Assembly: GCA_037367405.1 (NCBI GenBank)
Contig: JAZKJV010006933.1
Location: forward strand, 310,001-374,000
DNA length: 64,000 bases
Source of the DNA: Ottelia alismoides
Lineage: Eukaryota; Streptophyta; Magnoliopsida; Alismatales; Hydrocharitaceae
Direction: 5' to 3'
Under the pieces are notes generated by a model that was not told where the DNA came from, did not search any database, and was given only the letters and a program-made list of their open reading frames with translations. Shown piece by piece: positions 1-11,869 of this stretch (positions within the stretch are counted from its first letter, which is position 1; each line of letters begins with the position of its first letter). The translations under genes were made by a program, and so were the position numbers.

Positions 1-157
1 CATAAGCTTCAAAATCTAGATTTTTCCTAGGAGCAGTGATAGGGTGGTGAGAATCCGAAGTTTATGCAACAGTCAGTCTTTTAGGTGACCCTCCTAGGGT
101 TTATATCTGTGTGTCATGTGAAATATTTATCTCCTGATTATAACTGTCAGTTTCAAG

Positions 158-781
158 TTAGTTTTCCTCAGAGCAGGTCATGTCATTAGGTGTTTGTTCA
201 TTGTGGTCCGAGTTCGGGAACATGATTTCCTGAGTCTTACAATCGACGATTACCTTAGCGGAGGCTAAGAACGGCTTTCCTAAAATAATAGGAGACTCAG
301 ACAACCTTCCGGGGTGCTCAATGTCAAGGACAATAAAGTCCACTTTATGTTCTTTACCTCGGAAAAATATGACGACAGAAACGATCCCCCGCGGTCTTTT
401 GGTAGATCGATCGGGTAATTGAACGATCACCCTTGTCTTTTTGAGTTGTTCGAATTTAAGTTGATTAAAGACGGACTTCAGGAGGATGTTTTAAGTAGAG
501 TCATCATCTAACCGAACATGAGTGAATAAGGTATCCTCAATTTCACATGTGATCCGAGTCAACCGTTTGACTTTGCAGCTTTTGATTTTATGATTCATCA
601 TCAAAGAACTGGCCATAGATATGACATGATATTCAGTCCTTGATATTTTCTTGCCCGTCTTTTTGGGGTTTAGTCGACTCTTCACAAATCTCTTAAAATC
701 GGGCACATATTCTATGGCTTTGATCAATGGAAGCTCTAAGATCAGACTCTTGCAAAATGCTTCCATTTCAGAGTTGTCCAA
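158..781 (-). pseudogene. gypsy gag-pol linker and aspartic protease, one in-frame stop
   Basis: Two open stretches (781-491 and 430-158, minus strand) are in the same frame and are joined by a readable segment containing a single stop codon at 493-491. The joined region has the Athila-type order: a linker segment, a degraded active-site region (RLDDDST where DLGAS or similar is expected), then LPDRSTKRPRG and the flap/ILG part VDFIVLDIEHP ... PIILGKPFLASAKVIVDC. The ILGKPFLA motif is diagnostic of gypsy proteases. The catalytic Asp-Thr/Ser-Gly triad is not intact, so the enzyme would be dead. Reverse transcriptase should follow beyond the window start. Confidence 0.8.
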
Positions 782-795
782 TTTTTTTGAATTTT

Positions 796-1554
796 CTATT
801 TTTTCAATTTTTTGGTATTTTCTGTAATATGGTCAGTAGGGGGGTCAGAGGTCAGCGGTGGTTGTGCTTGATTGTGATGATCCAGTGGTTCGTATCGTGG
901 TGGCCTCACTTCTTCTGAATTCTGCATAGACTGGATGAGATTGTATATTCTCTTAGTTAAAATGTCTGCTTTATGATTATTTCGAGCAAACTCATCCTCA
1001 AACATCTCATGACTAGTGATTGAATAATCATTCTCCATGTGTCGTGATTCTGGCATGTAACCTTGAGTAATGTATTGATTGGTCATCATCAATATGATAT
1101 GGTCATGAGTTATATTTCCTTGACTTTGGTTTTCTCATGGATTGTCGAAGGAAAATTGATTGTACTCAAGAGGATGGTCATCCTGAGTAGGGAATGGTTC
1201 AAGAGGCTGTGAGATCATAGTAACTGAAAATCGTGTTTTACTATCAATATCGGTCACTCTATTGTTCATCCTCAATTCTGGTCTCTCTCATGTCCATAAG
1301 ATTATCAGAATGTGAGAGAGGGCTATTCCAAGAAGAAGTGTGGTCATAGGGTAGGATGTATGGGCGGGAAGAGAATGATGGCTGAGGGGAACTTGATTTG
1401 AAGGGCAGGTTCCTCTGAGAAGTATGAGAAGAAGGATATCGGGACATGGTCGTGGAGATTGGGGAAGAAGTCCACTGTGCCGACATCTTTCAAGAGGGAT
1501 GGAATGATCAGCGAACCACGATTTTCTTACGATTGCAAGGTCTTTGACGCACAC
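796..1554 (-). pseudogene. gag remnant of the Athila/Tat element (uncertain)
   Basis: Short overlapping minus-strand open frames (1554-1288, 1486-1259 and 1092-796) lie between the primer site and the protease, where gag should be. The 1092-796 stretch is rich in Asn, Gln, His and charged residues, and the 1486-1259 stretch is Ser/Pro-rich. I see no zinc knuckle and no clear Retrotrans_gag core, so most of gag has probably been deleted or frameshifted. The assignment rests on position rather than on sequence motifs. Confidence 0.4.
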
Positions 1555-1559
1555 AAATC

Positions 1560-2796
1560 AAACACAAAATAAACACGTAGATTTACCCACTCAACACTGG
1601 TGAAGGCACGTTAGGGTTCAGCCGTTTATCTTTTCAATTTTAATTTACTGACAAGATAATCATAAAAATTAAGCGGAGCTGTTAGGTACCGAAATATTTC
1701 ACAAAGACTGTTCCGAGTTCGTACAACTAGTTGCACCAACTCTCAGCCAGTATATGTGTAAGTACGGACCGTTTAAACGGCTACCCGGGTTACTTGAGGA
1801 TGGAGCCTTCCACGGTGTCCTCTAAACCACCCACTCTGCTAAGGGAACTCGGATCGTAAAACAGCTACCCGAGACTCTCACTGAAAAGTAGCTAATTATT
1901 TTTAAAAATAGTAGTCTTTGTGAAATTTCTCAGTTTTGGCTCTATCCAAAGTGTACGTTCTAGTCCTTACAAACAATGAGTGGGTTTCTCTCCACCAAAC
2001 ACAGGTTAAATTTTATGTCAGTTTTATTTACAATCACCTTGATTAGCAGTCCCAATTTTAAGTTAAGGTTATCACTGTAGTTTATGTGAGCACAGAAATT
2101 CACGCCTAACGAGCAGTCCCAATTCCTTTAAATCCTAAGTTGTAAAACTTGAGAAAGGAGAATCGGAAAAGCCAATGCAAACATAAATCAATGATGCATG
2201 CTTAAGAGAAAGACTTACAGTGAATCCTCACGTTCTTCAAGCGGGATGTAGTACAAGGAATTAAAATTTATACTGAATGATATGCACAGTTGAAAAATGC
2301 CCTAAGTAGATAGTTCTATTAGCAGGAAGAATTGCTTTTAATTTTTGGATAATGTTGAACAACCTATAGTGCGTTTAATTAGTGAAAGTGTGGCCTACGA
2401 ATTACGAGCACAATCAATGATAAAGAAACGATCGTATATGTCCCTAAGTCCTACGCCACTCAATCCGGGTCCCAACCATACAGAAGGGGTTGAAACAGAC
2501 CTGACATACCACGGAAATGTTCAGTCCGAATTATTACAAGGGTTCAAAGAGAGGGACCCTGAGAATAATACATAAATTTAAACCTAGACTAAGCTCTCTC
2601 TCACAAAAATCAAAATTCAATTCTTCGTCCTTGCAAATCCTTGATTAAATCCCAAAATTTCGCTCCTACTAGTCTATAAAGAGAGAAATTACGATTAGTA
2701 TCTTAAGTAAGAGAGAAATGCAGAATAAAATGCACAAAAATTAATTTTACAAAAATTAATTACAAAAATGATTTAGATACCTAAAACTTCGTCATT
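1560..2796. other. Non-coding leader of the Athila/Tat element
   Basis: About 1.2 kb between the gag remnant and the primer-binding site carries no credible gene. The single plus-strand open frame at 2345-2575 has no recognisable domain and runs antisense to the element. Gypsy elements of this branch often have long leaders, and a gag deletion would also leave such a gap. Confidence 0.5.
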
Positions 2797-2813
2797 CCCC
2801 GGCAACGGCGCCA
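2797..2813 (-). other. Primer-binding site complementary to tRNA-Asp
   Basis: The plus strand reads CCCCGGCAACGGCGCCA, which equals the 3' end of plant tRNA-Asp including CCA. On the minus strand this is the 17-nt site TGGCGCCGTTGCCGGGG that primes minus-strand DNA synthesis, a known feature of Athila-type elements. It sits 2 nt from the LTR end at 2816. It is not a tRNA gene, because the rest of the cloverleaf is absent. Confidence 0.9.
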
Positions 2814-2815
2814 TT

Positions 2816-3774
2816 TGATGAATGTGAAATCCGCCTCTTTAATAATTGATAATGTAGTATAGGAGGCAGAAATCGGTCGATCAAAAACCACAATCTTAGA
2901 ATGTTGTGGAGCATTTATACTTAGCAAGTCTACTAAGATCGAACACAGGGAACGGTGATTCTCAGTTGCGTGATTTTTAATTTAATTAAATAATTAATTA
3001 ATGGTTGATTAATTTCTGTGTTGGAAAAATATAATACAATACAATGAAGACGCGAAGATATAAATAGAGAGAATGAAGCTTAGGATTGGAGATTTTACAC
3101 GATTTTAAATCCTCAATGGTTTGATCAATAAATCCTCAAAACCAATCATAGATCAAAAGGAAATTCAAATTGTAATTTATGCAATCAAATGCAAGTTGCG
3201 GGGAGGGTAATGAATTATCCTGTCAGGACTCACTGTAATTCGCTCCTCAAAATCACTATTTAATCAGAGAAATGACTAAGGAAATTGATGAAATTCTTCC
3301 TCGATTTAGCCCCCTGTACAAAATAATAAATTATGATAATCACAAAGAAATAAATATCTTCAATCAACTTCCTGCAGAAAGATCATTAATTTCATCTTTT
3401 CCCATAGCACAAATATGTCAATTCTTTGCCTCTATAAATAATCCTCGAATAATGATGAGCAATGAATGTCCACAGAGTACTCATAAGTTATGCAAAAAAT
3501 GATAGAGCACATAGATAGCTTCTAAACGACATATTATATGCTAAAAATGGAGTTCGAATGAAAACGTTATGCTAAAATGAAGTTGTTGGGGCTAAAATGT
3601 AAATAAAGTATGAGTTTTTCTTTCAAAGTGATCCCTAGAGGGACTTATCTGTAAAATCAAGAAGTTGGAGGGTATTTATGGAGAATACCCAATAGCAGGG
3701 GTACATTTGCAATTAATACAATTCTGGAGGTCCTGACTGCAACATTCCTGTCACGTGCAAAACACGTGGCATCA
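2816..3774 (-). repeat. 5' LTR of the minus-strand Athila/Tat element
   Basis: The inner border (TGATGAATG at 2816) is fixed by the adjacent primer-binding site. The outer border is proposed at 3774 because the plus strand there ends GGCATCA, giving 5-bp inverted ends TGATG/CATCA. A minus-strand TATA-like ATAAATA lies near 3673-3681. Length would be 959 bp. The outer end is uncertain because the second LTR is outside the window. Confidence 0.5.
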
Positions 3775-4258
3775 GGGGGTCTTCTTGCGATTTTTAGCAA
3801 TTGAAGGGGCTGCCTGTAAATTGCCCTAGGTCACATGCCTCCTGCACGTGACCTGATGTCTTGGCTCATCGCAGGCGGTTTGGGCCGACCCTGTGACTTG
3901 GTGCTGATGTGGCGCCTCAACATGGGTTTCATTCATCCGAAGCAGGAGGCTCGGATGGCTCTTAATCGTACGGAGGATATGCACCCACAGATGTAATCGG
4001 ACAGTCAAGGAGTGATGGGATTAGAATGTAGGATAAAGATGTATCCTACGGCATCTGTATGTTCTGGAAGTCGCCTTCCTCCTTAAGAAAAGATGAAGGG
4101 TGGTGGACGGTGGTTGTGCGATCAGCGAAGCTTCAGAGTTTCAAAGCTCCAGTGGTTAATGTGTATTCAGTGGAGACAGGGGAGCTCTGTGAAGCTTCAG
4201 TTATTGTCAACGAGGCTCTAAACACCTGCAAGTGGATTTCCACTCTAGAAGAAGCCTT
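3775..4258. other. Flank into which the copia composite inserted
   Basis: This 0.48-kb segment ends with GCCTT (4254-4258), the left copy of the composite's target duplication. A plus-strand frame from 4059 runs through it into the LTR. In the empty site it would have ended three codons later, just after the right GCCTT copy. No domain was recognised in this 65-codon stretch. CG-rich palindromic CACGTG motifs near 3750-3860 suggest an older LTR promoter region rather than a host gene. Confidence 0.4.
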
Positions 4259-4499
4259 TGAAGGATATGGTGAGATCCTGAAGCGCATCACGGAAGCGTG
4301 AGGATCGCATCGTATGCGATAGGGAGCGACTAGTCGCACTAGTTGCTCGATGCAGCGGAAATTAAAAAAATTTCATGTGATGAAACCACATGAACCAAGA
4401 ACACTTCTCGGATTGTTTCGTCTAAACCACAAACAAGTAATAGGATTACCTCTTGAAGCGTGGTTGTGATTTATTCTCTAAACGAAGAGACCACCTGTC

Positions 4500-4739
4500 T
4501 CAAGTCCGATCCAATGGAGGAGACGCTTGCGAGCGCGTGGATGAGGCGTGTGCTTCTCGCAATCCATGTTGATGATCCCAGACACGAATCTCCTGATCGC
4601 GAAAAACGAGATACAAAGTCTTCTTCACGAGCAAGGCACGCCGAAGTAGACAGAGATCCACGAGAAAACCATCGGGCAACATAACAGCGACGCTACGACG
4701 ACGGAGAATCTCTCTAGGGCATCCATGGTGGACGGCCAC
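4500..4739 (-). CDS. 79-codon leader ORF in LTR1 (function unknown)
   Basis: An Arg/Leu-rich frame starting MAVHHGCPREIL and ending SPPLDRT lies about 100 nt downstream of the LTR TATA box, so it would be near the 5' end of the transcript. The same-length frame occurs in LTR2 and LTR3 with amino-acid changes but no indels or stops. No domain is recognised. It may be a chance frame preserved by the recent duplication. Confidence 0.3.
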   Translation of the reverse strand: MAVHHGCPREILRRRSVAVMLPDGFLVDLCLLRRALLVKKTLYLVFRDQEIRVWDHQHGLREAHASSTRSQASPPLDRT

Positions 4740-4831
4740 ATGAGAGAAGAAGAGAGGGCGTGTAGAGAGAGAAGGAGAGAGAGACCTATGTTCTCTTGTG
4801 TGTGTGTCAAGAAGAGCAAAGGGGTGCCTCT

Positions 4832-4840
4832 CCTTTTATA
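4832..4840 (-). promoter_or_regulatory. TATA box of copia LTR1
   Basis: The minus strand reads TATAAAAGG, the same position and context as in LTR2 and LTR3. U3 would be about 1.7 kb and the transcript would start roughly 30 nt downstream (toward lower coordinates). Confidence 0.6.
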
Positions 4841-6510
4841 ATATTTTGGGATCCATGGATCTCAATCCATGGCCAACACAAATCCAATGACTCTCATTGA
4901 TTTGTGTTTCTTTTAATGGCCAAGATTTGTGTTGGTAAAATAAACAACAATTAATTTAATTTAAATTAAATCTATATTGGTAAATCAATATAAATCAATA
5001 CCAAATAAATCAATCAAGCATGGAGATTATGGAATGAAGATTGCCTCCTTCCATAATATTAGATTTGGTGGCAACCGCATGAGATCTCATGAGATTACAT
5101 TATTCCATGGAAATCTCCAAGATTTACAACAACACTTGTTGTAAATTATTCTACAAAAATAATTCATAATTATTTTGTGAATATTGCAATCTTGCCATTG
5201 GAAAATTGTGAATCACATTCACAACCCAAAATAAAATGTGAATTACATTTTCAATTAATTGTCCAATGTCAATCCAATTCACATGAACATTTAATTAACA
5301 AATGTAAGTTCTAAATAGCTCTCTCTTATATATTATAAATCATATATATAATATATACATATGACTAATATGGATACTTCTATCGACATTATTCTTATCC
5401 ATGATAATTAAATCATATTTAATCATCTTGGATCTCTATTCTCGTGTGCCCAAATAATATAAATCGTATTCACATTAATCGCATCTTTGATAATTAAATC
5501 ACACTTAATTATCTTAGATAACTCTCCTTATATATGAATAAAATTTATATTATTCATGATAATTAAATCACATTTAATTATCAATTTTCTCAATGCTCGG
5601 ATACACATATCAACAATGAAATTATAATGAACTCTTTCAAGGATAATGATCTTTCTCCGCGGATACTTGAAGATAAGGACAGGGCGATTATATTGTTCCA
5701 CATATAGTGACTTGGATATTGAGATCATATCACAAATCCAGATCGTGGGCCTCCCATAGATGCTTGATAAAGTCAAGACCACAAATCTAATCTTTTCTTT
5801 GCATCTGAATCTCATTCAGATCAATGTCCAACATTTGGACCAAGATCAGATTACTTCTCTACTGAGAGGAGTCACTAAAATCCAGACCCGTTTCATCACT
5901 CCCTAGGAATGAACCTGTATGATCCCTTTGAGAGATCGTATTACTCATATGCCCTTATATGCACACCAGCGTGCCAGTGTATAGACCTTGGTTAGGTCAT
6001 CAACCTATTGGTCTGCCAAATGTACATACTCAGACATATAGTAATACATCTGTCTCCGGTCAGAGGATGCGTGGTTGTATCGTGACAGCATACGATATAG
6101 GACTTTAATTATCTCGATCTCGTTAAGTCAACTCTTTGACCTAACTAATCTGACACCTCCGAATCTCTATTCCTATGCAGAGGACCTGCATCAAGAGGCC
6201 GGTCAGATATCAGCCTAATTGAGAAAGGATTGCCATCTCCTACTCCGGCTGGAGATCATCTCTTAACAATCATTTGACGGTGCTTGATAAGTCCTCAATC
6301 TAACCCCTTAGATATTCATCCAAGCACCGGCCTCTATGATTCAATTATTGAATCAACAGCTGTATGATTATTAAGATGGCCATGGTACATAACCCTAATT
6401 GTGCTAAGGGACCTATTATGCAAATTATTTATTCTTCATTTCAGATCAGGGAATGTATGTGCAATAACATTTATTGCATAATGGCTCGCTGTGGGCTCGC
6501 ATGTCCAACA

Positions 6511-6520
6511 ATCTCCCACT
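6511..6520 (-). other. Polypurine tract, internal copy 1
   Basis: The minus strand reads AGTGGGAGAT immediately before the LTR start TGTTGG, the standard copia plus-strand priming site. The same sequence is present at 14481-14490. Confidence 0.85.
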
Positions 6521-9500
6521 AGCCCAAAGAGACATTAATGGGCTAATCATTTAAACCCACACACATGTGACAATCATAGGTTATTTAGAAAATAGTTAGG
6601 TAAGCTGACCAGTCACTCTCTTCCCGCGAGACTACATCAAGTCCTTTTACGGCACTTGCATATCCCCAGTAACAGTGCTCGTATCTAATGCGAATGTTGC
6701 AACTTATGCAACAAATACTCAATCTTGTTAGTTACAGTGTCCTTGACACTATAGATTAATAATTATCATAACCAGTATTTCCATAATCCTTATCAGAATA
6801 CCCTTATTCCTGGATATCGTTATCTCTTAAGGTATCCACAGTTAAGACCTTTTAGATCTCTATCTATAAAGTCTTAAGTTTTTGAAGATAACAATTTGAG
6901 ATCACTATCTCAAAAAATCTAGTCATTAATGAAGATTTTGTTATTACTGCAATCAAGTATTTTTTTCATAGTAGGATTAGCAACACTTTACTACTCCCAC
7001 TGCATGACAGATATCTGGCTTTTGTACATATCATGCATACTCTCAGCTTCTCGTAACTGATGCACAAGTGCAAGCAGTTTTAGCATTCACTACCTCAATT
7101 CTTTGAGGTGCTATCCCTTTAGATAGGTCAGTGCCGTATCTTAAGGGAAGGAAGCCTTCCTTAGGATTTTCCAAGAATAAAACATGTCCAAGGTGTACTA
7201 CAAATGCTTCTATTTTCTTCTGAACAACTTCAGAACTAAGATCTAAGAAGCATCATTGAGATCATATCTCAAGTTATGGAACAAACAGATCATAAAACAC
7301 TTATTATCATCCTTATATCATTCCTAATGATTAGGATATTATCTACATTTAGAATGATGAACACAAAGGCACTCCCACTAAGCCTCATATGGTTCATCAA
7401 GATTCTATATGAAATCGTAACATTTATAATTTCATCAAATCTTATGTTCCAGCTACAAGAAGCTTATTTGAGTCCATAGATGGATTTCTTTAGCTTACAC
7501 ATCTTTCTTTCCTCAACCATGAAGCCCTGGGGCTACTTCATGTGAATATCCTCAGAGAAGAATTCATAGAGGAATGCAATCTTGACATCCATCATGAAGA
7601 TGTAAATGTCAAGTTGTGTGGCTATAGTTAGCAATATTCTGATGGTTCTAAGTATGGTCACCAAAGAGCAAGTCTCATTGCAAGCAATGTCTTCTCTTTC
7701 GGTGTGTAGCTCATGGATACGAACCGTGCTTTGAAGGTCTCTACCTTCTCATTAGGTTCGCTCTTCTCCTGAAGATCCATTTACACCTTAACAGGTCTTA
7801 CCCTTGTAGGTAGATCCTCGAGGGTCCATACACAACATTTGTATATGAATTCTACTTTAGACCTTTATTGCTAAAATCCATATTTTCATGTTATGATCCT
7901 CAGGAGTTTCATCACATGAAATCCGATCATTGTCAGACTTAACTGACATATGGAATACATCCTCAAACTCATTTGAAGAGGTATTAATGTTTTATCTTTG
8001 ATTGTCCTTTTAGTTTCCAATTTCAGGAGCCTCATTATCTTCTCAAGATTAAATGAGTTCCTACACTTCATTTTCATCTTGATTCTCAAGAGAGTCATCC
8101 TCTGAGAATCACATTCTCAGAGATGAGATCTTTTAAGAATCTCAAGGTTATAAATAAGGTATCCAATACCATCCTTTATTTTCCTAATGAAGTAGCACTC
8201 TCTAGTGCTCAATTCCAGCTTACTTGCATGGAATCGTATTAAGGATATATAATGTTGTCTCTACTACATATATACCTGGATACTAAGAAGAAATTATTCT
8301 AAAATTCATCATTGATCAAATCATGTCACACATGATTCTATTGTATCTCCCTAAAACTCTATTGAGTTTAGGTTTATCAGGAGGAGAGAGATAGGAATGA
8401 TATTCCTTTGTCCATAAGGTATACCATGAATTCATCTAATAGGTACTGATTACCTAGATTTGACCAAATTCATTTCCATCTTCCTTCGTACTTTGGTTCC
8501 AAACCAAAATTATGAAATCTTTGAACATTTCAAAGGTTTCTAATGGTGAAGGGAAGAAATCTTATATCACAAATAATCATTAATAGATATCACATATCCA
8601 TAATGTTTATTCTGATATAGATGATCCACATAAATCAATATGTATTAGATCTTGAATACCTCGACATCATATACCTTTCCCAAAGAAGGGTATATTGGAT
8701 ATTTTACTTTGAATACAATATTCATAAGTATGTAAGTTTTGAAATTTTAGACATTCTAAAGTTTCATCTCTAACGAATCTATTGATCAAACCAACAGATA
8801 AATGTCCCAGGTTTGATGCCAGATCATTGTTAAATAATCTTCATCTTCATATTGATCTTTTAAAGGTTTAATTTCAATATTAGAAATCTTAATGAACCAT
8901 TCATTATTTTCTAATTTAGTAGATCCCACTAGATGCCAGACTACTATCTGAAATATATCTATCATAACTCTTTATGATAGGTTTATTTCAGAATTCATGT
9001 TTATTTCAAACAGTTGGAAATAAACTATGAGTGTATTCTAATATCCAGGTCATAGAGCCATTCTCAAAGACTAAGGGCTCCCACTGAAATAATGAAGTTT
9101 GTTTATCCACTAGAGATTGTTGCAACAATTGCATCAAAATTCATGTAGATGACTATTAAACCTGAAGATCAAATTTTCCAGTCTTCTAAAACATATGCAA
9201 CACATTGCAAGTGTTGTTAGAAGATTGAGATACAATTATAAGACTTTATCTTATTCAATAAGCAGGGCAATATCAATGATTTATGTAGATTATTCTAATG
9301 CTCTATCTAAGTCCTTCTTTAAGGATTCTAGACAGACTTGATAGTCATACTATAAACACATGAACTTATTACAGTATTGGCATTTATCCAACTATTTGGA
9401 TGTCATATGGAAGTCATAGAAGTATGATCACCTCCTTGACTATCCTTCTCATCTTGGGTCTGACCCATGCTTCCACTGCGCTCCCTTTATCTAGAAACAA

Positions 9501-11854
9501 CCATTGCTTAAGATTAAGGTAACTCTTATGTTAAATTCAAAAAGAATTCAATGTAAGAGTGCTTCAACATTTATACATGCTTCATTAAATTCATACAATA
9601 TGAATATTATGAAGCTTCATGAATGACTAGAGTATGGACAGTAAAATGATGACACTCGTCGTGTCTACATCCATATAGACTATTAAAAACATTGGTTCAG
9701 GTAGGTATTCAAATATTTTGAATATATCGTCTCTTATAGAGCCATCATTCTGCATGATGCAGTGAACCATCTCATTCATGATAAATGTCAAGAGCACATA
9801 TGTATGCCAGATTATCTTCATTGATTTTATAAGGATTATTTGACAATTGCGATCATCATCGACATGTCAATTCCAAAGTATATTCGATGAGAGATTAAGA
9901 CTATAGAGACATACAAGCCCTAGGGTTGTAGTCCTATTATCTATTTAATTGTCATTCCTCATTAGTATGAGGAGACATACATATTGCAACCACTTACATT
10001 ATTTGTCCAACTGCAAGTACAATATCTGGATCATGAGTCCAATCCATGATATTTTACTGGTTATCATTGAGTATGACATTGAGTGGGTTTAATGAAGGAT
10101 TATCTGATATAAGAAATTTGCATAAGTATATATATTTATATATATATATATACATATTTTACTTTGATTTAGGAATTTTTATATCAAAGTTGTCTTGCCT
10201 TGTCAACACTGAAAGTTCATTCCCTTAATCACTTTCAATGTAAGAGATATACTTACCATTATATCTCAAGCAAGATCTGGGATCTCCTTCCTTATCTTTG
10301 TTACAACCCAATAATATGAGAACCTGCAACTCGGATAAAAAGAAGTGGGAACACATTCCGTCTTGCAAGTCCAACTTGCATCTCCGAATTCGGTCTTTAA
10401 CACCCGAGCCCACCACCCCTAAGGCGATGTTGACCCGTCATTAATCGAATCAACCACCAACAGGAATACAACTCGCTAAGTGCAATCCAATATCGCCCCA
10501 ATAATATGAGGACACGATATTGGGGTCACTACGCATACGTCCTTACTCTTTCGAGAAGCGAAGAGCCCCATCCAAATGTATTGTATACATGAGTTGTCAC
10601 TTCGGACAGGCGTCTCCTACATACAATATTTGGCGACAGAACCCTTCACCTTGACGGGAGACCATGGGTGTCACTTATATGATCCTCCATATCATATTCA
10701 AATTCTAATTAATCATTATGAATCATATTCATTACGATTAGTTCTTCCAAGGGAAATAACACATCTATTTATAATAGAGTGTCTTAATTTTAATTGGATT
10801 CCAATTAATCTAATCATATTAAATTAATGATCTAATTAATATCCAACAAACATTCTTAATTGTTACTTGAATTATGGTATTATCTCAACTATGTATTATT
10901 TCGAATTTTAATAATTATAAATACATCATGATTTCTTAAGCATTATACTAACCCTACCCGCTGTCATGGCCAGTACCGACGGGAGTGGGAAAGACTGCAC
11001 ATGGTGCAACCTGCTACCCCAACGCTCCCCGACTAGACACCATATCCACCTCGGGAAAGGATAATGCAAAATAGATCACTTTGTACTTGAGATGATCATC
11101 AGTTCTTCAACCGAAAATATACCATATAATAATAATAACAATTTTAATTAACATTATAATGAGATTTTCTAAACAAATCCCAAATCCTATTCAAGCAACA
11201 TGTTTGTTGGAATGTAGATCATGTAGATCATGTAACCAATTTTGTTATATAGATCACATCTAATCAATTATTGGTTAAGGTTATATCATGTAAAGAAATA
11301 ATTATCATCAAATATTTCACAAATATTTATACATAATTATTCCAGGAAATTAAACAATTGAATTTCACTAACTGATTAAATGACAATCACTAGGTTCTTA
11401 ATTAGGAAAGTATTTCCAGCAGTGACCCTCACTTACTAAAAATACCATATCTCAATAAATTTAAATCCAAATTAAGCAAAGTAAGTTCCTAAAGTCTGAT
11501 AATTTGATTTACAATAGAACCTAAGAGATGCACGCATTTCAAGACATTTCAAATCCGAAATTAATATCTTAATTACGTCATGATCCGCAATCCCCGGAAC
11601 AGTGGATACATGTTCACTAAAATGAGCATAACTTGAGCATACGGAATCCAAATTAGGTAAACTTAGATCCTACGATTTCCTTATTCAATGGGGAACAAAA
11701 TACAATTATTATTTTCATGTTTAAACAATTTAAACAGTGCCGAAAATAATATCAAAAGAGAGATGCGAAAATAAAATGCAAGAAAACTTTCGCAAACCCT
11801 AATGAACCCAAGTCATCCTTGGTTCATGGATCGCATCCAAAACCTTTGACCTAA

Positions 11855-11867
11855 GGCTCTGATATCA
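11855..11867 (-). other. Primer-binding site (initiator Met tRNA), copy 1
   Basis: The minus strand reads TGATATCAGAGCC, one mismatch from the canonical TGGTATCAGAGCC complementary to initiator tRNA-Met. It lies 2 nt from the LTR2 end at 11870. Confidence 0.85.
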
Positions 11868-11869
11868 CT

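Larger units (their letters stand above)
1..3774 (-). mobile_element. Athila/Tat-type Ty3/gypsy retrotransposon, 5' portion, cut by window edge
   Basis: Reading on the minus strand the order is LTR (3774-2816), tRNA-Asp primer-binding site (2813-2797), a long untranslated or deleted gag region, then a gag-protease region up to the window edge. The protease core and the tRNA-Asp primer place it in the non-chromovirus Athila/Tat branch of gypsy elements. Reverse transcriptase and integrase would lie left of base 1 and are not visible. Coding is interrupted by stops, so it is inactive here. The outer LTR border is inferred from 5-bp inverted ends (TGATG/CATCA) without a partner LTR to confirm it. 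Confidence 0.75.
4259..6510 (-). repeat. Copia LTR 1 (3' LTR), 2252 bp, internally deleted
   Basis: The plus strand begins TGAAGGATATGG and ends ATGTCCAACA, so the minus strand starts TGTTGGACAT and ends CCTTCA. A minus-strand TATAAAAGG box lies at 4832-4840, with a pyrimidine-rich leader after it. Compared with LTR2 and LTR3 it lacks about 350 bp after CCCTAGGAATG near 5906. It is followed on the internal side by the polypurine tract at 6511-6520. Confidence 0.92.
6511..11869 (-). pseudogene. Copia gag-pol, internal copy 1, heavily decayed
   Basis: Translating the minus strand in pieces recovers the copia order. Near 8800-8680 there is a gag_pre-integrase remnant (matching the MINRLV...LECLKF...KM segment of copy 2). 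Around 7600-7440 is reverse transcriptase with MDVKIAFL, then PQGFMVEE, then CKLKKSIYGLK followed by a stop and ASCSWNIRFDE. Near 7346-7330 the catalytic YVDD is degraded to NVDN, so the second aspartate is lost. Stops interrupt every domain, including a TAG before PQGF and a TAA after IYGLK. It cannot encode a working polymerase. The leader and gag part (about 9-11.8 kb) has no clear motif. Confidence 0.8.

Noticed and set aside
2797..2813. tRNA-Asp gene fragment
   Set aside because: Only the 3' 17 nt match. It lies 2 nt from an LTR end, so it is a primer-binding site.
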